The translations under genes and the position numbers were made by a program. From NCBI GenBank assembly GCA_946535695.1, contig CAMNDS010000006.1, forward strand, positions 1 through 17,202: a stretch of DNA of 17,202 nucleotides, given 5' to 3'. Origin of the DNA: an uncultured Clostridia bacterium (lineage in GTDB: Bacteria > Bacillota > Clostridia > Oscillospirales > Acutalibacteraceae). This document shows, piece by piece, positions 13,582 to 17,202 of the stretch (the stretch's first letter is position 1; each line of letters begins with the position of its first letter). A model generated the notes under the pieces. The model searched no databases. It saw only the letters and a program-made list of their open reading frames with translations, and was not told the DNA's origin.

Positions 13582-14833
13582 AAACAGAAAAAAAATATTA
13601 TATAATCTTTTGGCATTTTCATTTTTATTTAATGCCGCATTTGGAACAAGCTTGGTATCTTGTATGGATTTTTTGTCAAATTTGCGTAATACAAAAAGAA
13701 AAATAACCAAAAAAATCCAGGAACACAAACAAAAAATTCAAAAAGAACATGCTTTTCAAAAAAATGTTAAAGCAAGAATAAGTGATTCTGAAAAAGAAAT
13801 AAATCAAATTAATTTTTCAATTGAACAAATGCAAAATCAAATGGCAGAAATGCAAAAAAAAATAGATGAGCTTGAAAAATTAAAACCTGAAAAATTAGAA
13901 AAAATAAAAATAATAAAGAAAAAATTAAGAAAATTTATACGCCTTATGTATATGGGAAAAATTCCTAGCGCATATGAAATTATTTTTGGCGCCAGCAGTT
14001 TTAATAATTTCATCGATAGAGTTCAATTGCTGCAATATGTAAATTCAAGATATTTAGAGCTTAAAAATAAAATTAAAAGCGAACTTGATGAAATAAATTA
14101 TGCGATAAAAGAAATTGAGAATTTAAAACTCAAACGCCAAGAAACTATGGAAAATTCTGAGGAGCAAAAAGTAAATTTAGATCAAAAAATAAAAAATTTA
14201 GATAAACTTTATGAAGAAAGCAAACAAACTCAGCAAGAAATTCAACGCGAACTTGATAAAGAACTTGCAGAACGTAAAAAAATCGATGCCAGTATTGATA
14301 GTTATTACCGTGCATTATTAGAACAAGAAAAAAATAGGGCGAAAAATAATAATAAAAATAAAGGTAATATCAATAATAATGGTAATAACAAAAATGTACC
14401 ATACATCCCAAAATTTAGTGGAAACAAACCAAGATTATTGTGGCCAGTTCAAGGGTTTACTAAAATAACATCAAATTTTTACGATGCATACCAGCGAAAA
14501 AAATCGCACGGTGCAATCGATATAGCCGGAAGCGGCATATACGGCGCGCCGGTTCGTGCACCGGTTGATATGGTTATCACTTCAGCATCATATGGTCACA
14601 ACGGCGGTTATGGCAATTTAGTTACATCGGCATTTCAGTACAATGGCAAAAATTATCAAATATACTTTGCTCATTTGAGCAGATTAAATACAAGTCGTGG
14701 CACAAATGTTTCAAAAGGGAAAACAATAGGATTTGTTGGTAGCACAGGCTTTTCAACGGGTGCACATTTACATTTTGAAATAAGAGAAAACGGCACGCAA
14801 ATTGACCCATTAACTTTTGCTTACGATTATTAA
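13571..14833 (+). CDS. Secreted coiled-coil M23 (LytM) peptidoglycan hydrolase, FtsEX partner
   Basis: This is a murein hydrolase of EnvC-like architecture. It has a signal peptide (about residues 1-31, basic LGKNRKK then a hydrophobic stretch), a long coiled coil (about 35-250) interrupted by the IRLMYMGKIPSAYEIIFGA helix region, an Asn/Lys-rich linker (258-276) and a C-terminal M23 domain. Zinc ligands are H313 and D317 in SHGAIDIAG and H401 in GAHLHFE. H368 (FAHLS) and H399 are the other active-site histidines, so the enzyme should be active, unlike E. coli EnvC. I prefer the start TTG 13571, with GAGGGTGG upstream, over GTG 13559. Either way it overlaps the end of ftsX, so translation is coupled. 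The coiled coil presumably binds the FtsX extracellular domain. Confidence 0.9.
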   Translation: MLGKNRKKILYNLLAFSFLFNAAFGTSLVSCMDFLSNLRNTKRKITKKIQEHKQKIQKEHAFQKNVKARISDSEKEINQINFSIEQMQNQMAEMQKKIDELEKLKPEKLEKIKIIKKKLRKFIRLMYMGKIPSAYEIIFGASSFNNFIDRVQLLQYVNSRYLELKNKIKSELDEINYAIKEIENLKLKRQETMENSEEQKVNLDQKIKNLDKLYEESKQTQQEIQRELDKELAERKKIDASIDSYYRALLEQEKNRAKNNNKNKGNINNNGNNKNVPYIPKFSGNKPRLLWPVQGFTKITSNFYDAYQRKKSHGAIDIAGSGIYGAPVRAPVDMVITSASYGHNGGYGNLVTSAFQYNGKNYQIYFAHLSRLNTSRGTNVSKGKTIGFVGSTGFSTGAHLHFEIRENGTQIDPLTFAYDY

Positions 14834-15020
14834 TTCAATATGATGTATTGCTTTGAAATTTAAACGGAAAGAATATTTTGTTTTAATTGCATATAACAAT
14901 TTCATAATATATCATTTTAATTCAAAAGTTAACAGTTTTAGACTAAAATTGTATTCTTTCGAAAAAAATTTTTTATTTTCCTGCTTACGTTCTACCATTT
15001 TCTCCATTCATGTTAACAAA

Positions 15021-16655
15021 CTAACTCGAAATTTCATTATTTGCTTCCAAAATTAAAAATTTACTATCAACATATTTAACAACCAAGTTTATACCATTAA
15101 TAGAATCATTAAAATAATTTTCACTATTTTTATTTGCATCATCAGTATTCAAACTTTTAACTAAACTTTTTATTTTTTCGCCAATTGCCATTTTAATTTC
15201 CGGAATAATCCATAAATCAACAGGTCTAGCGCCTTCTTTTCTTCTTTCAACCTCTAAAGCAAGAGTTTTCAAAGAATCTTCGTCCAAAGTTATTTCAATA
15301 CCACCATTTTCCGGAGACTTCCAGTAGGCACTCATATCATTAAAGTGATCTTTAATCACTTCCTCATATTCCACAGCGGTTAAATTCTCAAATTTAACTT
15401 TTTTAATTCTGTTCAAAAATGATTTACTATGTTCTACCCTTGTGTAACCCTCTTTAATGCTTGATTCATCTAAATCCTGAACCTTTTTAGGGTCAAATCC
15501 TTCCATAGACAAATCATCTTCATTTGATGTAATGATAATTGTACCAGACCACTCCAATGGTTTGCCGCCAACATTTAAAGTGCCTTCATCTATCAGACCC
15601 CTGAGCAGCTCATCAAGCGCTGGAGTACATATTTTATCATATTCCTCAAAAATTATTATTCCACCCGGATTATTTTTCATATAAGTTGGCAATAATTTTT
15701 CCGGGACATATTTTTCCGGATTAGAATTTGCGCTCTCAATATTGACCAATTGGTCAATTACACTCTCTTTTTTCTCTTTATTAAAATACGAAGAAGATAA
15801 AATCAAAGGCTCACCACTACTCAAAAGTATGTTCGGCAAACGCCTAGCGATAAAAGATTTGCCAACACCTGAAGGACCATAAAGATAGATTATATCACAT
15901 TTAGAGTACTTCTCTCCCTTCCATTTCGCTTGATCCCTTGCAACCAATATATCAAAAATGTGGCTCTTCAAAACTGACACAGCATTTTTTTGACCATAAT
16001 AATTTTCAAAAACTTCATCAAAAAGTTTAAGTGCTTCTTCTTTTTTCATTTCTTTTGGTGGAGATTTAAACCAATTTTTAGCTTCTTTAAACATTTCGAT
16101 AAAATTACCAAACGCCCATCTCAAATATGAAACCATCGATACACTTTTGGCAAATTTACCAACTGCGTTTACTACATCAACAATTCCCTTTGCAACCGTT
16201 ATAACGCCGCCAATAACTGCCAAATTCAGCACTTTATCTTTCCAGCTATTTTTGGCTTCAATATTTTCTTTGAGAAAAGCTTCATTAGCTTTAAGTTCCT
16301 CAATTTTTTTTTCATCTAAAACCGCAATACCCAACGTATGATCTATAATTTTATCATTAACTTCTTTGAGCTTTTCTTTCATCTTTTTAACTTTTTCGCG
16401 TTCTTTAACTCGCTCCGGATTAATCTTATCTAAAACAAAACTCGTCCCATAATAACCGCCAACACCAATTGCGGCTAGCCCTGCGGTGATTCCAACTCCT
16501 TTCAAAACTTTTGCTAAAACCGGATTCCTCTCACTCCAAGACAAATTTTTTGAACTATTTATAGCAACTTTAGCAAAAGTATTTTTATGTAATTCAGAAT
16601 TAATCGATAAAATTGATAAAAGTACTATAGCTTTAATTCGTTTATTAAACTTCAT
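15021..16655 (-). CDS. Membrane-anchored ClpB-D2/torsin-like AAA+ ATPase (gene C)
   Basis: The 544-residue protein has a basic, signal-like hydrophobic segment (about 8-19), a Gly/Ala-rich membrane segment (about 50-72), a charged coiled-coil stretch (80-135), a weaker hydrophobic region (143-168) and then one AAA+ module of Clp/Hsp100 second-domain type. It has Walker A GPSGVGKS (260-267), a Walker B in which IIIFEE (333-338) replaces the usual DE, sensor-1 N378 in IIITSNED, arginine finger R416 in SFLNRI and sensor-2 R477 in GARPV. It lacks the N domain, the first ATPase domain and the ClpB middle domain. A short C-terminal tail follows. It has its own promoter and GGAGG ribosome-binding site. 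Its function is unknown. Two membrane passes would place the ATPase in the cytoplasm, and one or three outside. Confidence 0.8.
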   Translation of the reverse strand: MKFNKRIKAIVLLSILSINSELHKNTFAKVAINSSKNLSWSERNPVLAKVLKGVGITAGLAAIGVGGYYGTSFVLDKINPERVKEREKVKKMKEKLKEVNDKIIDHTLGIAVLDEKKIEELKANEAFLKENIEAKNSWKDKVLNLAVIGGVITVAKGIVDVVNAVGKFAKSVSMVSYLRWAFGNFIEMFKEAKNWFKSPPKEMKKEEALKLFDEVFENYYGQKNAVSVLKSHIFDILVARDQAKWKGEKYSKCDIIYLYGPSGVGKSFIARRLPNILLSSGEPLILSSSYFNKEKKESVIDQLVNIESANSNPEKYVPEKLLPTYMKNNPGGIIIFEEYDKICTPALDELLRGLIDEGTLNVGGKPLEWSGTIIITSNEDDLSMEGFDPKKVQDLDESSIKEGYTRVEHSKSFLNRIKKVKFENLTAVEYEEVIKDHFNDMSAYWKSPENGGIEITLDEDSLKTLALEVERRKEGARPVDLWIIPEIKMAIGEKIKSLVKSLNTDDANKNSENYFNDSINGINLVVKYVDSKFLILEANNEISS

Positions 16656-16692
16656 AACTCTATGCCTCCGATATAGATTATAGTATATGACT

Positions 16693-16720
16693 ATTTTATC
16701 ACAAATAAAAAAATAGTCAA
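16693..16720 (-). promoter_or_regulatory. Promoter of the AAA+ gene, overlapped by an inverted repeat
   Basis: On the minus strand the site reads TTGACT (16720-16715), 16 bases, then TAAAAT (16698-16693), with TG just before the spacer end. An inverted repeat GACTATTTT / AAAATAGTC (16689-16697 and 16710-16718) covers both hexamers. That is the geometry of an operator, though in such AT-rich sequence it may be chance. Confidence 0.5.
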
Positions 16721-16857
16721 ATTAAAATACTTAATATATTAAATTAAATTGACTTCCTTCCGTTGTCATCTGAGGAAATCTTTTTAATATTTCTGCCGAT
16801 ATAACGCTTAATAAATAAGTTATTTTTGGCATAATAATAACCAGGAGATGATTTTAT

Positions 16858-17202
16858 ATGATTAATTGGAAATCTTTAACAACTAATTTGGCAATAAGCC
16901 TTGGCACAGGGATTCTTTCAGCACTTATAACACGAAATTCAATGGACACTTATAAAAATTTGAATTTGCCAAAACTGGCACCACCGTCAATTTTATTCCC
17001 TATAGTATGGACAATTTTATTTATATTAATGGGGATTTCAGCTTACATTATATATGAATCTAATTCAAACCAAAGGCAAAATGCACTAATAATATATGGT
17101 ATTCAATTAATTATTAATTTTATTTGGCCAATATTATTTTTCAATTCAAAACTATATTTATTTTCATTCATTTGGATAACATTATTATGGCTATTAATAA
17201 TA
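16858..17202 (+). CDS. tspO: TspO/MBR-family membrane protein (cut by window end)
   Basis: The first 115 residues are visible. TspO proteins are five-helix membrane receptors that bind tetrapyrroles and other hydrophobic ligands. Bacterial members are linked to stress and porphyrin handling. Family marks are LPKLAPPSILFPIVWTIL (the W/P-rich start of helix 2), FILMGISAYI, and IQLIINFIWPILFFNSK, matching the Q-x-x-x-N-x-x-W-x-x-x-F-F pattern. AGGAG precedes the ATG at good spacing. It is divergent from the AAA+ gene. The rest of the gene lies beyond the window. Confidence 0.88.
   Translation, partial: MINWKSLTTNLAISLGTGILSALITRNSMDTYKNLNLPKLAPPSILFPIVWTILFILMGISAYIIYESNSNQRQNALIIYGIQLIINFIWPILFFNSKLYLFSFIWITLLWLLII

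Noticed and set aside
14853..15056. Small plus-strand frame between the M23 gene and the AAA+ gene
   Set aside because: It runs into the end of the AAA+ gene and lacks a ribosome-binding site. Composition looks like random AT-rich translation. I see nothing else in this gap.
16745..16785. Possible sixth copy of the hairpin repeat (TTCCTTCCG...TGAGGAAATC) upstream of tspO
   Set aside because: Only short stem ends pair and the core does not match the family well, so I could not separate it from chance.

Overview
The window is very AT-rich (roughly 70% A+T by eye). It has a Clostridia-type (Firmicutes) gene content: the ecfT-truA gene pair, a DUF5711-type anchored beta-propeller gene, a FakA/YloV kinase, a Thermotoga-type single-cluster ferredoxin, a CdaR/PucR-family regulator, FtsE/FtsX with a coiled-coil M23 hydrolase, and strong sigma-A-like promoters. 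No tRNA, rRNA, CRISPR array or intact transposase gene was seen. The AT bias, pseudogene-like loci and dispersed small repeats would fit a host-associated, possibly reduced uncultured clostridium. That placement is inference only.

Layout. (1) Positions 1-2368, + strand: the end of ecfT, overlapping truA, overlapping a DUF5711-like anchored protein. (2) Positions 2388-3600: a separately promoted surface-protein gene ('A') with a frameshift after its leader, followed by a decayed second copy of the end of the DUF5711 gene. (3) Positions 3625-5866, - strand: a ferredoxin, a Nif11-like double-glycine small protein and fakA, in one operon. (4) Positions 6113-7571, - strand: a PHP phosphoesterase and pth. 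(5) Positions 7604-8633, - strand: gene 'B', a paralogue of A, frameshifted at the homologous place. (6) Positions 8813-10745, - strand: a CdaR/PucR-type regulator coupled to ftsE. (7) Positions 10831-11518, + strand: comF, apparently leaderless. (8) Positions 11544-11726: two head-to-tail copies of a small hairpin-containing repeat. (9) Positions 11798-14833, + strand: a membrane protein, ftsX and an M23 peptidase. (10) Positions 15021-16720, - strand: a membrane-anchored ClpB/torsin-like AAA+ protein ('C'). (11) Position 16858 to the end, + strand: tspO, cut by the window edge.

How the genes fit together. FtsE, FtsX and the M23 hydrolase would normally form one division-site cell-wall hydrolysis module, but here ftsE lies on the opposite strand about 3 kb from ftsX. 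Inverting the segment between the two repeat clusters (about 8.8-11.7 kb) would restore regulator-ftsE-membrane protein-ftsX-M23 on one strand. Genes A, B and C each have a signal-like N-terminus, a second hydrophobic segment and their own strong promoter. A and B look like members of one lineage-specific surface family. The main points for follow-up are the matching frameshifts in A and B, the repeat family and its link to rearrangement, the Nif11-like small protein, and the anchored AAA+ protein.
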